The translations under genes and the position numbers were made by a program. Source: DTU024 sp964518875 (GTDB lineage: Bacteria; Bacillota; Clostridia; Christensenellales; Aristaeellaceae). From it: a stretch of 43,056 bases of DNA. Shown here piece by piece: positions 15,744 through 23,411 of this stretch; positions within the stretch are counted from its first letter, which is position 1, and the number at the start of each line of letters is the position of its first letter. Location of the stretch: positions 1-43,056 of the forward strand of contig CAZFHI010000018.1 in NCBI GenBank assembly GCA_964518875.1. The letters are read 5' to 3'. The notes below the pieces were generated by a model. The model did not search any database, was not told where the DNA came from, and was given only the letters and a program-made list of their open reading frames with translations.

Positions 15744-18005
15744 ATGGATTTTACAAAACTTAACAACATGCAGATGGAAGCGGTTAACACGTTGGAAGGT
15801 CCCGTGCTTATAATAGCGGGAGCCGGAAGCGGAAAAACGCGCACTATGACGTACCGCATAGCCAACTTAATAGAGCACGGCGTAAAGCCTTACCAGATAA
15901 TGGCGCTCACGTTTACCAACAAGGCGGCGCGGGAAATGAAAAACCGTATTTTAAACCTCGTGGGCGAAAAGGCGCACGACGCCTGGATAGGCACGTTCCA
16001 CTCTATCTGCATGCGCATGCTCAGGCGGGATATAGATAAGCTGGGCTATGAGCGCTCCTTTGTTATATACGACGACGACGATAAGAGCAAGCTGCTTAAA
16101 GAGATATACGCTCAATTTTCATATGATGAAAAGCGCTTCACCATCAGGCAGATGCAGCGCGCCATATCCGACGCTAAAAACCGCCTTCTGGACGCGGACG
16201 GCTGGTTTGCGGAATCCTCCAAAGACTTCCGCTGTCAGCGCATACACGACGTTTTTGTACAGTATGAAAAACGCCTTAAGATGGCGAACGCGCTGGATTT
16301 TGACGATATAATCACAAAAACGCTCGATCTGTTTAAAAAAGAGCCGCAGGTTTTGCAGCACTACCAGGACCGCTTTCAGTACTTAAGCGTCGACGAGTAT
16401 CAGGACACCAATTTCGCGCAGTACGAGCTCGTAAGGCTTCTTACCTTAAAAAGCAAAAACCTGTGCGTAGTGGGCGACGACGATCAGTCCATATACGGCT
16501 GGCGCGGGGCGGACATACGCAACATACTGGAGTTCAAGCAGGACTTTAAGGACGCGAAGATAATCAAGCTTGAGCAGAATTACCGCTCGACTTCCGTAAT
16601 ACTTGACGCCGCTAACGAGCTTATTTCAAACAACGACGGCCGCATGGAAAAAAAGCTCTGGACAGAGGATGAAGGCGGCGACCCTATACGCTTTTACGAG
16701 GCCCTGGACGAAAAGGACGAGGCCGCGTGGGTGTGCGAGCGCATACAGCGGATGCACAAAAAAGAAAAGCTGCCGTATTCAGGCGTATGCGTGCTCTACC
16801 GCATGCACGCGCAGAGCCGCGTGCTTGAGGAAATGCTTATGCGCGCCGGAATACCCTACAAGGTGTTTGGAGGCACCCGCTTTTACGACAGAAAAGAAAT
16901 AAGGGACGCGCTCGCGTATCTGCGCCTTGTGCTCAACCCTCAGGACGATATAAGCTTAAAGCGCATTATAAACGTTCCCAAGCGCTCCATAGGCGAAAAC
17001 ACGCTTAAAATACTGGAAAAAGCTTCAAGAAAAAAAGACGTTCCGATGTACGCCGTTGTAAACGAACTGCCGGAAGAGCTTTCCTCGCGCCCCAAAAAGT
17101 GCGTGCAGAGCTTTGCCGAGCTTATGAACAATTTAATCGTCGCTAAGGAGAGCATGCCCCTTACGGACTTTGTGCGCTATGTTTTGGACGAATCGGGGCT
17201 TTTAGCGCAGTATGAGGGCAGCAATGACGATGAAATAATAACAAGACACGAAAACCTTATGGAATTTTTGGGCGCGGTGCAGGAGTTTGAAAACCTCTCG
17301 GACGATAAAACGCTCGAAGCCTATATGGAAAACGTCGCTCTGGTTACGGATCTTGACATGGAAAAGGAGCAGGCGAACTATGTAACGCTCATGACGCTCC
17401 ACAGCGCTAAAGGGCTTGAATACGACGCGGTGTTCATATGCGGTCTTGAGGACGGCATATTGCCGAGCCGCCGCGCCATAGAGGAGGACGACCGCCTTGA
17501 AGAGGAGCGCCGTTTGCTTTACGTTGGCATGACGAGGGCTAAGCGCTATCTGTATCTGTCGCTCGCAATGCGCCGCTTTCTTTATAATCAGATACACATT
17601 AACGACCGCAGCCGCTTTTTGGAAGAGATGCCGCATGAGCTTATGACAAACAGGCTTGGCAAGGCGAAGCGCAAGTACTTTGGCGAGCCGGAGGACCCTG
17701 AAGACATATACAAGCGCCATGTGCCGCAGGAAGCGAGCGCAAGCTTCGGAGCGCCCGGCATAGGGCAGAACATAGATTCGATACCCGGAGTATTAAAGGG
17801 CTTTGTTCCAACTGCCGTTAAAAAGGCCAAGGCTTCAAAACAGGTGTTTAAAACGGGGGACAGGGTGCTGCATAAAAAATTCGGCGAAGGCACTGTGCGC
17901 GGCGTTCAGGGCAAGGGGGCGGACGCGCGCGTAACCATATTCTTTACTGCGTACGGCGAAAAGCAGTTTGCATTAGGCATAGCGCCGATAGTAAAAATTG
18001 AATAA
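15744..18005 (+). CDS. pcrA: ATP-dependent DNA helicase PcrA/UvrD family
   Basis: This superfamily 1A 3'-5' helicase acts in nucleotide excision repair and clearing of replication conflicts. The 753-aa protein has Walker A GAGSGKT in IIAGAGSGKTRTMTYR, motif II VDEYQDTN, QSIYGWRGAD (motif III), EQNYRS (motif IV), VTLMTLHSAKGLEYD (motif V) and LLYVGMTRAK (motif VI). The C-terminal end (GDRVLHKKFGEGTVRG) is the Tudor-like domain of PcrA that binds RNA polymerase. The ATG at 15744 follows AAGGAAGG and gives MDFTKLNNMQMEAV. A longer frame from 15717 lacks a ribosome site. It overlaps ligA, as the pcrA-ligA pair commonly does in Firmicutes. Confidence 0.95.
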   Translation: MDFTKLNNMQMEAVNTLEGPVLIIAGAGSGKTRTMTYRIANLIEHGVKPYQIMALTFTNKAAREMKNRILNLVGEKAHDAWIGTFHSICMRMLRRDIDKLGYERSFVIYDDDDKSKLLKEIYAQFSYDEKRFTIRQMQRAISDAKNRLLDADGWFAESSKDFRCQRIHDVFVQYEKRLKMANALDFDDIITKTLDLFKKEPQVLQHYQDRFQYLSVDEYQDTNFAQYELVRLLTLKSKNLCVVGDDDQSIYGWRGADIRNILEFKQDFKDAKIIKLEQNYRSTSVILDAANELISNNDGRMEKKLWTEDEGGDPIRFYEALDEKDEAAWVCERIQRMHKKEKLPYSGVCVLYRMHAQSRVLEEMLMRAGIPYKVFGGTRFYDRKEIRDALAYLRLVLNPQDDISLKRIINVPKRSIGENTLKILEKASRKKDVPMYAVVNELPEELSSRPKKCVQSFAELMNNLIVAKESMPLTDFVRYVLDESGLLAQYEGSNDDEIITRHENLMEFLGAVQEFENLSDDKTLEAYMENVALVTDLDMEKEQANYVTLMTLHSAKGLEYDAVFICGLEDGILPSRRAIEEDDRLEEERRLLYVGMTRAKRYLYLSLAMRRFLYNQIHINDRSRFLEEMPHELMTNRLGKAKRKYFGEPEDPEDIYKRHVPQEASASFGAPGIGQNIDSIPGVLKGFVPTAVKKAKASKQVFKTGDRVLHKKFGEGTVRGVQGKGADARVTIFFTAYGEKQFALGIAPIVKIE

Positions 18006-20019
18006 GTTTTCTAACATGCGCGAGCTTGTCGACTATTTAAACCTTACCGCTCGCGCTTATTATGTTTTAGACAAGCCCATAATTACCGACGCGGAGTGGG
18101 ACGCCCTTTACGACGAACTGATAAACATGGAAAAGGAAAGCGGAACAAGGCTTCCCGATTCCCCCACTCTGCGCGTAGGAGGAGAAGCCTTAAAGAGCTT
18201 TAAGCAGCACAGGCATATAAATCCCCTGTGGAGCATGGACAAGGTGCAGTCTTTAAATGCGCTCGAAGCGTGGTTTAAAAGGGTTCGCCAAAACTATAAA
18301 GGACAGAACAAGGTAAATTTCTGCGCGGAATACAAGCTGGACGGTCTTTCATTAAGCCTTACATATAACGACGGCGTGCTCGCAGAAGCCGCTACGAGGG
18401 GAAACGGCGTAGTGGGCGAAAGCGTTCTTTCTCAGGCGCAGACCATACGCGACGTGCCGCTTTCCATTCCGTACAAGGGCACAATAGAAGTGTACGGCGA
18501 ATGCATAATGAAGCTTTCAGCCCTTAGCGAATACAACAAGCGCGCAAAAGAAAAGCTTAAAAACGCGCGCAACGCCGCTGCCGGCGCACTGCGCAACTTA
18601 GACCCTAAGGTTACGGCGTCAAGAAAGCTGTCGGCTTATTTTTACGGCGTGAACTATATAGAGAACCCGCCTTATGATAATGAAAAGGGCATGCTTGATT
18701 TTTTACGGGAAAACGGCTTCCCCGTTATAGAGTATTACAAAGAGGGTCTTGAAAAAGACATAATTAAATATATAGAAGAAGTAAAGGACCTGCGACACGG
18801 TCTCGACTATATGACGGACGGCTGCGTAATAAAGGTATGCGACATGCAGATAAGGAGCGCCTTAGGCTATACGGACAAGTTCCCGCGCTGGGCGGTGGCG
18901 TACAAGTACGGCGCGACCGAAACAGTAACAACGCTTGAAAGCGTCAGCTGGGAAGTAGGGCGCACGGGAAAGATAACCCCGCTCGCGCACGTAAAGCCAG
19001 TAACGCTAAGCGGCGCTTTGATAAGCCGCGCGACGCTTAACAACATGGACGACATAAACCGCAAGAACCTTGCGGTGGGGGCGAACGTATGGATACGCCG
19101 CTCAAACGAAGTGATACCGGAGATACTCGGCCGCGTGGACGACGGCGTTGACGTTATGCCTATTGAGCCGCCTGAAGCCTGTCCCGCCTGCGGAACGCCG
19201 CTTGTTGAAAACGGAGCGAACCTGTTCTGCCCGAACAGCGAAACATGTCCCTCGCAGTCCGTTGGAGGCATAGTGCATTTTGCGTCAAAGGGTGCTATGG
19301 ACATAGACGGGCTGTCTGAAAAAACAGCGAAGCTTTTATTTGACGAATTAAATATAAACAGGCCGTCGCAGCTGTACGGCGTTACTATGGAACAGCTTTT
19401 AACCCTGCCGTCGTTTAAGCAAAAAAAAGCGGAAAACCTGCTTTCCGCTATACAGAAAAGCAAGGACGCTTCATTAGACGTATTTTTATATTCGCTTGGC
19501 ATACCAAACGTAGGCAGCGTTACCGCGAGAATTCTGGCGGATAAATTCAAGTCTTTGGATAATATCGCTAAAGCTTCAGAAGAAGAGCTTACCCGTATAG
19601 ATGAAATAGGCCCCGTTATTGCGGGCAGCATAATAGATTTTTTCAGCGACGAAAGCCAGAAAGCGGAAATTAAGGCGCTGCTTGACAGCGGCATAAAAAT
19701 AGAAGAAGCGCCGCAGGAAACAAATAATGCGCTCTACGGCAAAAGCTTTGTTGTAACCGGAACGCTTAAGCGCTTTACCAGGGACGAAATAGAAAATAAA
19801 ATACGCTCCTTGGGCGGAAGCGCGCGCGGCTCCGTAAGCAAAAAGACGGATTTTCTTGTCTGCGGCGAAAACGCAGGCAGCAAGCTTGAAAAAGCTAAAA
19901 GCCTTAACGTGAAAATAATAAGCGAAGAGGAATTTTTAAAACTTGCGTCGCAGCGAACGGATGCAAATGAAGAAACAAAAAGCGGCGCTGAAGAGAAAAA
20001 TACCGTTAAATCAGATTAG
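17998..20019 (+). CDS. ligA: NAD+-dependent DNA ligase
   Basis: LigA seals nicks in replication and repair using NAD+. The 673-aa protein has the N-terminal Ia domain (AYYVLDKPIITDAEWD), the adenylation motif EYKLDG with the nucleophile at Lys113, an OB fold, a four-cysteine zinc finger (CPACG, later CPNSETC), helix-hairpin-helix repeats and a C-terminal BRCT domain from about residue 575 (YGKSFVVTGTLKRFTRDEI). The end is a charged tail of about 25 residues. The TTG start at 17998 overlaps the end of pcrA by 8 nt. An ATG at 18016 is equally possible, and neither has a strong ribosome site, which suggests translational coupling to pcrA. Confidence 0.95.
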   Translation: MNKFSNMRELVDYLNLTARAYYVLDKPIITDAEWDALYDELINMEKESGTRLPDSPTLRVGGEALKSFKQHRHINPLWSMDKVQSLNALEAWFKRVRQNYKGQNKVNFCAEYKLDGLSLSLTYNDGVLAEAATRGNGVVGESVLSQAQTIRDVPLSIPYKGTIEVYGECIMKLSALSEYNKRAKEKLKNARNAAAGALRNLDPKVTASRKLSAYFYGVNYIENPPYDNEKGMLDFLRENGFPVIEYYKEGLEKDIIKYIEEVKDLRHGLDYMTDGCVIKVCDMQIRSALGYTDKFPRWAVAYKYGATETVTTLESVSWEVGRTGKITPLAHVKPVTLSGALISRATLNNMDDINRKNLAVGANVWIRRSNEVIPEILGRVDDGVDVMPIEPPEACPACGTPLVENGANLFCPNSETCPSQSVGGIVHFASKGAMDIDGLSEKTAKLLFDELNINRPSQLYGVTMEQLLTLPSFKQKKAENLLSAIQKSKDASLDVFLYSLGIPNVGSVTARILADKFKSLDNIAKASEEELTRIDEIGPVIAGSIIDFFSDESQKAEIKALLDSGIKIEEAPQETNNALYGKSFVVTGTLKRFTRDEIENKIRSLGGSARGSVSKKTDFLVCGENAGSKLEKAKSLNVKIISEEEFLKLASQRTDANEETKSGAEEKNTVKSD

Positions 20020-20055
20020 CAGCTGAATATTTTTTAATAAGACGTTGCTATAACA

Positions 20056-20088
20056 GCTATTGATAAAATAATTATCAATAGCGTTTTT
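20056..20088 (+). terminator. intrinsic terminator of pcrA-ligA
   Basis: GCTATTGATAA pairs perfectly with TTATCAATAGC around a 5-nt loop and is followed by GTTTTT. Confidence 0.85.
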
Positions 20089-20100
20089 GCAATCTTTACA

Positions 20101-20652
20101 TTATTTCTGATTATCGCAGTATAAAATAATATCGGCTTTGCCTTCCTGCTTTGTATATTTATAAACGTTTGTATTGAGCCCGCCTATATAAAAGCCGGAT
20201 TTAACATAAAACATAAATGCGCCGGGGTTATTGTCCTGGCATTCAAGGTATAAGCCGCGGTATCCTAGTTGCGCCGCCGCTTCCTTCGCTTTTTCTATAA
20301 GCGCTCCGCCTATATTCTGACGGCGGTATTTTTTATTCACTTTAATATCAGCGATATGCATATATTTAAAACAGGCGGGCTGAAGAACGAGCAGCCCTAC
20401 GCAGGCGTCTTCATCATAGGCGCCTATAAAAACGCTGTCTTTCATAGAGTCAAAATCATAATTTTCATCAGGAAAGCGCATTTCCGCTACGTTTTCTGCA
20501 TTAAAACGAACAAGTTCGTAATCCCATTGCCCGTTTTTAAAAGATACTTCTATTTTGCCGAACGACTTAAAAGGTTCGTTGGATATACCGATATCCGCCT
20601 TGTGTTCAGCGTCGATTATACTGATTTTTATTATTTTAATTTCCCCATACAA
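20101..20652 (-). CDS. GNAT acetyltransferase resembling streptothricin acetyltransferase
   Basis: The 183-aa protein is a GNAT-fold acetyltransferase. The acetyl-CoA loop is seen in KKYRRQNIGGALIEKA and is followed by LGYRGLYLECQDNNPGAFMF. The order NEPFKSFGKI, then IADIKVNKKYRRQNIGGAL, then LECQDNN and FYVKSGFYIGG matches my recollection of the SatA/Sat4 family, which acetylates the beta-lysine of streptothricin. A housekeeping GNAT relative with another substrate cannot be excluded. The start is uncertain: the frame opens with a TTG at 20652, about 20 nt after a good promoter, but no clear ribosome site precedes it. It converges on ligA. Confidence 0.8.
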   Translation of the reverse strand: MYGEIKIIKISIIDAEHKADIGISNEPFKSFGKIEVSFKNGQWDYELVRFNAENVAEMRFPDENYDFDSMKDSVFIGAYDEDACVGLLVLQPACFKYMHIADIKVNKKYRRQNIGGALIEKAKEAAAQLGYRGLYLECQDNNPGAFMFYVKSGFYIGGLNTNVYKYTKQEGKADIILYCDNQK

Positions 20653-20678
20653 TATAGTGCCGCGCTGCGCGGGCTCTT

Positions 20679-20708
20679 ATTATATAATGCTTTTTACAAT
20701 ATTTTCAA
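20679..20708 (-). promoter_or_regulatory. sigma-A promoter of the GNAT gene
   Basis: On the minus strand TTGAAA (20708-20703) is followed after 18 bp by TATAAT (20684-20679). A GC-rich hairpin-forming stretch (GCCCGCGCAGCGCGGC) fills most of the short leader. Confidence 0.65.
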
Positions 20709-20913
20709 ATGGAGCAGGCGTTTTGTAACAGGCTTGGTTTGTTTTATCCGCCAGCTTTATTGGGGGCTTAAACGCGCTTGCAATATAGCGTAAGTTTCCT
20801 GAGGGATAAAAAAGGCAATACATAAGGATATAAAAGGCAAAAAAACGTTTAAGTTAACGCGACGTTTTGAAATTATTGACATATTTCAAAACAAATATAT
20901 GATTCCTTTCAGA

Positions 20914-20943
20914 TTGACGCGCTCTGAGCCGCTATGATATGAT
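20914..20943 (+). promoter_or_regulatory. sigma-A promoter of the secreted split-barrel protein
   Basis: TTGACG (20914-20919) is followed after 18 bp by TATGAT (20938-20943). Transcription would start near 20950, which rules out the upstream ATG at 20946. Confidence 0.65.
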
Positions 20944-20972
20944 ACTTGGGAAATTTTTCAAGGAGGACAACA

Positions 20973-21467
20973 ATGTTTAAACGTACAATGTATCTTTTAG
21001 CGGCTTTTTGCCTGCTTTGTCTGCCTGTTATGGCTGAAACTGCCGATACTTTCACCAGCGCTTCCATAACCACAAATCATTACGGAGACTTTGCGCTTAC
21101 AGGCGACGAACTGGCGAACGCGCTTAACAGCTTTTCAGGCTTTTACCTTGTATGCACCACAAACCCGGACGGCAGCGCTAACGCGGCCGTTGCCATATAT
21201 GGCGCTGTGCAGCATGAAGGCAAAATGTATCTGCAGTTAGGATTAGCGGATAACCAAACGAAAGCCAATTTGCTTGCAGACAAAAAAGGCCTGGCCGTCT
21301 ATGCCGCTAACCCCGGTACGGATGAAGGCGATAAACCCTACGCCATATCCGGCGCCCGCATGACGTTCCAGCTGGTTGAGGATGAAGAACTTATCAAAAC
21401 CCTTCAGGGCGATAACCAAAGGCCCGCGATTTTTGCAGAAGTGCTTGAAACGGTGCCTCTTGGATAA
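20973..21467 (+). CDS. secreted pyridoxamine-5'-phosphate-oxidase-like (FMN split barrel) protein
   Basis: The protein of 164 aa has a Sec signal peptide (MFKRTMYLLAAFCLLCLPVMA) followed by about 140 residues with the strand pattern of FMN-binding split barrels: GFYLVCTTNPDGSANAAVA, KMYLQLGLADNQTKANL, KGLAVYAANPG and ARMTFQLVEDEEL. The family binds FMN, F420 or haem. Members carrying a signal peptide are unusual. The ATG at 20973 follows AAGGAGG and is downstream of the predicted transcription start. The GNAT gene diverges from it. Whether flavin is bound, and the substrate, cannot be told from sequence. Confidence 0.75.
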   Translation: MFKRTMYLLAAFCLLCLPVMAETADTFTSASITTNHYGDFALTGDELANALNSFSGFYLVCTTNPDGSANAAVAIYGAVQHEGKMYLQLGLADNQTKANLLADKKGLAVYAANPGTDEGDKPYAISGARMTFQLVEDEELIKTLQGDNQRPAIFAEVLETVPLG

Positions 21468-21518
21468 CAAGCGGATATACGCCTTGCTCTAAGCGTCAAT
21501 TATTATAAATTCCTTTAA

Positions 21519-21547
21519 AAAAAGCGCCGCGTTACGCGGCGCTTTTT
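21519..21547 (+). terminator. intrinsic terminator of the split-barrel gene
   Basis: AAAGCGCCGCG pairs with CGCGGCGCTTT around TTA, flanked by A and T runs on both sides, so it should work in both directions. Confidence 0.88.
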
Positions 21548-21709
21548 ATATAATACTTTTAAAATGCAGTAAATCAAAATTGTTTAAATAAGCGATTGTC
21601 TTGTAATAAGCGTATTAAGCTTAGCGTATGTTTTTGCTTATAACAGAATAATAAGCTTAAATACAAGGCGGTTAAAAATAATGGGAAAATAGGCGACTGT
21701 ACAGCGCGG

Positions 21710-22181
21710 CGCAGCATAATAAAAAAGCGGCTTAATATAATTACCAGAGCAGCATAATAAAAAATGCGGCATAATATAATTAACAGCACAGCGTAATAAA
21801 AAATGCCGCTTAATATAATTAACGGCATAGTATAATGAAAATGCGTCGTAATATAATTAACATAGAAGCATAAAAATGCCACATAATATAATTAACGGCA
21901 CAGCGTAATAAAGAATGCCGCATAATATAATTAACGGCGCATCGTAATAAAAAATACCGCATAATATAATTACCAGAGCAGCATAATAAAAAACGCGGCA
22001 TAATATAATTAACAACATTGCATAATAAAAAAGCGGCTCAATATAATTAACGGCGCATCGTAATAAAAATGCGGCTAAATATAATTACCAGAGCAGCATA
22101 ATATAATTACCAGCGCAGTATAATAAAAATGCGGCTTAATATAATTAACAGCCTTATATAATAAAAAGCGCTGTTAATTAT
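21710..22181. repeat. tandem array, 39-bp period, about 13 copies
   Basis: The core ATATAATTA recurs at 21735, 21774, 21813, 21851, 21886, 21925, 21964, 22003, 22041, 22079, 22101 and 22139: mostly 38-39 bp apart, with one 35-bp and one 22-bp unit. Each unit also carries GCATAATAAAA or GCGTAATAAAA and GCGGC or GCCGC; some form the imperfect dyad GCCG-N14-CGGC. A perfect 12-bp inverted repeat (ATAATTAACAGC, 22141-22152 with 22170-22181) closes the array. It fills the space between two converging transcription units and holds no gene. Confidence 0.9.
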
Positions 22182-22195
22182 TTTATAATCCTTAC

Positions 22196-22225
22196 GTTAA
22201 AAAACCGGAGGCTAAGCTCCGGTTT
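22196..22225 (-). terminator. intrinsic terminator of rplJ-rplL
   Basis: On the minus strand AAACCGGAG pairs with CTCCGGTTT around a 6-nt loop and is followed by a T run, 20 nt after the rplL stop. Confidence 0.88.
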
Positions 22226-22244
22226 AATAAATTTGCGCGTTCTA

Positions 22245-22622
22245 TTACTTGATTTCGACTTTGGCGCCGACTTCTTCAAACTGCTTCTTGATTTTTTCCG
22301 CTTCGTCCTTGGAAACGCCTTCCTTGATTGTTTTAGGAGCGGACTCGACGAATTCTTTTGCTTCCTTAAGGCCAAGGCCGGATACGACTTCGCGGACAGC
22401 CTTGATAACCTTGATCTTTTCAGAGCCTACTTCTTTAAGAACAACGTCGAACTCTGTCTTTTCTTCTTCAGCTGCCGCCGCGCCGCCTGCTGCGGGGGCT
22501 GCCGCTACTGCAACGGGTGCTGCGGCGGAAACGCCGAATTTGTCTTCTAAGTCTTTTACGAGCTCGGAAAGCTCAAGCACTGTCATGCTTTCGATTGCGG
22601 ATAAAATTTCTTCACGGGTCAT
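22245..22622 (-). CDS. rplL: 50S ribosomal protein L7/L12
   Basis: L7/L12 forms the flexible stalk dimers that recruit translation GTPases. The 125-aa protein has the N-terminal dimerisation helix (ILSAIESMTVLELSELVKDL), an alanine/proline-rich hinge at about residues 34-52 and the conserved C-terminal domain (EFDVVLKEVGSEKIKVIKAV, GLGLKEAKEFVESAP). The ATG follows GGAGG. It is the last gene of its transcript: a strong terminator follows, and rpoB, its usual downstream neighbour, is not there. Confidence 0.98.
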   Translation of the reverse strand: MTREEILSAIESMTVLELSELVKDLEDKFGVSAAAPVAVAAAPAAGGAAAAEEEKTEFDVVLKEVGSEKIKVIKAVREVVSGLGLKEAKEFVESAPKTIKEGVSKDEAEKIKKQFEEVGAKVEIK

Positions 22623-22676
22623 TGGTAAATACCTCCAGATTTTAAATATTTTGTTGCCCTTATGGGCGTTTGCCGT

Positions 22677-23213
22677 TTACGCGGCGGTGCTTTCTTTTTG
22701 ATCTTTAACTGCGTTAAGCGCGTACAGAAGCGAACGCAGCGTGGCGCTTAATACGCCTACCAGGTTGGACACGGGAGCGTTCATGCTGCCGAGCATTTTT
22801 GCAAGCAGCTCTTCCCTTGTAGGCAGCTTGGACAGAGCCATAATGCCTTTTTCGTCGATATAACGCCCCTCGACTATGCCGCCCTTTATCTCCATCTTGC
22901 CTGCGTTTTCCTTGTCCTTAAGGAATTCCGCTATAACCTTGGCTGGGCTTACGGCGTCGCCGAAAGCAAAAGCTGAAGGACCTTCAAGCTTTTCTTCGAA
23001 TTCCGGCATGTTAAGGTCTTCTACCGCTCTTTTTACAAGCGTGTTTTTAAGCACCTTGTACGTTACGTTTGCTTCCCTGAATTTTGCACGCAGGGCTGTG
23101 ATTTCTTCCACGCTTATGCCGCCGTAACTTACTACCACGGCGCTTTCCGAAGAATCGAACAGCTTTTTAATTTCCTGCACTTCCTGCTTTTTAGCTTCTA
23201 AGCTTGTAGACAT
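22677..23213 (-). CDS. rplJ: 50S ribosomal protein L10
   Basis: L10 anchors the L7/L12 dimers to 23S rRNA and, with them, represses its own mRNA. The 178-aa length is usual. The N-terminal part (KKQEVQEIKKLFDSSESAVVV, KVLKNTLVKRAVED) binds rRNA, and the C-terminal helix binds L7/L12. The ATG follows an AGGTGA ribosome site in a long structured leader. The gene order is promoter, L10 leader, rplJ, rplL, terminator. Confidence 0.98.
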   Translation of the reverse strand: MSTSLEAKKQEVQEIKKLFDSSESAVVVSYGGISVEEITALRAKFREANVTYKVLKNTLVKRAVEDLNMPEFEEKLEGPSAFAFGDAVSPAKVIAEFLKDKENAGKMEIKGGIVEGRYIDEKGIMALSKLPTREELLAKMLGSMNAPVSNLVGVLSATLRSLLYALNAVKDQKESTAA

Positions 23214-23220
23214 TTTTTCA

Positions 23221-23366
23221 CCTGCTTTCCGGCTAAAGTAAAAGCCCCTGTGCGCGGCACAAGGGCATTATAAACAATGCATCTCGCACCTCGGCGGGCG
23301 GTTTCCCATTACGCTAAGCGCTTTAAGCGCTTCACACCCGCTGTCTTTGGCACAGGCTTTAAGCCA
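23221..23366 (-). ncRNA. ribosomal protein L10 leader with attenuator hairpin
   Basis: The 150-nt leader has the hallmarks of the Firmicute L10 leader, where the L10(L12) complex binds. CCAAAGACAGCGGGTG occurs early, followed by a GCGCTTAAAGCGC stem and a kink-turn-like region. Close to the gene, GCCCTTGTGC pairs with GCACAGGGGC and is followed by TTTT, a typical attenuation terminator. The assignment rests on position and these elements. Confidence 0.85.
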
Positions 23367-23372
23367 GAAAAT

Positions 23373-23401
23373 ATATTAACATAATTGTTTTTTAATGTCA
23401 A
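23373..23401 (-). promoter_or_regulatory. sigma-A promoter of rplJL
   Basis: On the minus strand TTGACA (23401-23396) is followed after 17 bp by TAATAT (23378-23373). Transcription would start near 23366, at the edge of the L10 leader. Confidence 0.8.
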
Positions 23402-23411
23402 TGCCTGAAAG

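Noticed and set aside
21574..22001. Minus-strand repeat protein with 13-residue units (LRCAVNYIMRHFL-like)
   Set aside because: The frame is open only because the unit is 39 bp; 38, 35 and 22 bp units break it, and there is no start with a ribosome site.
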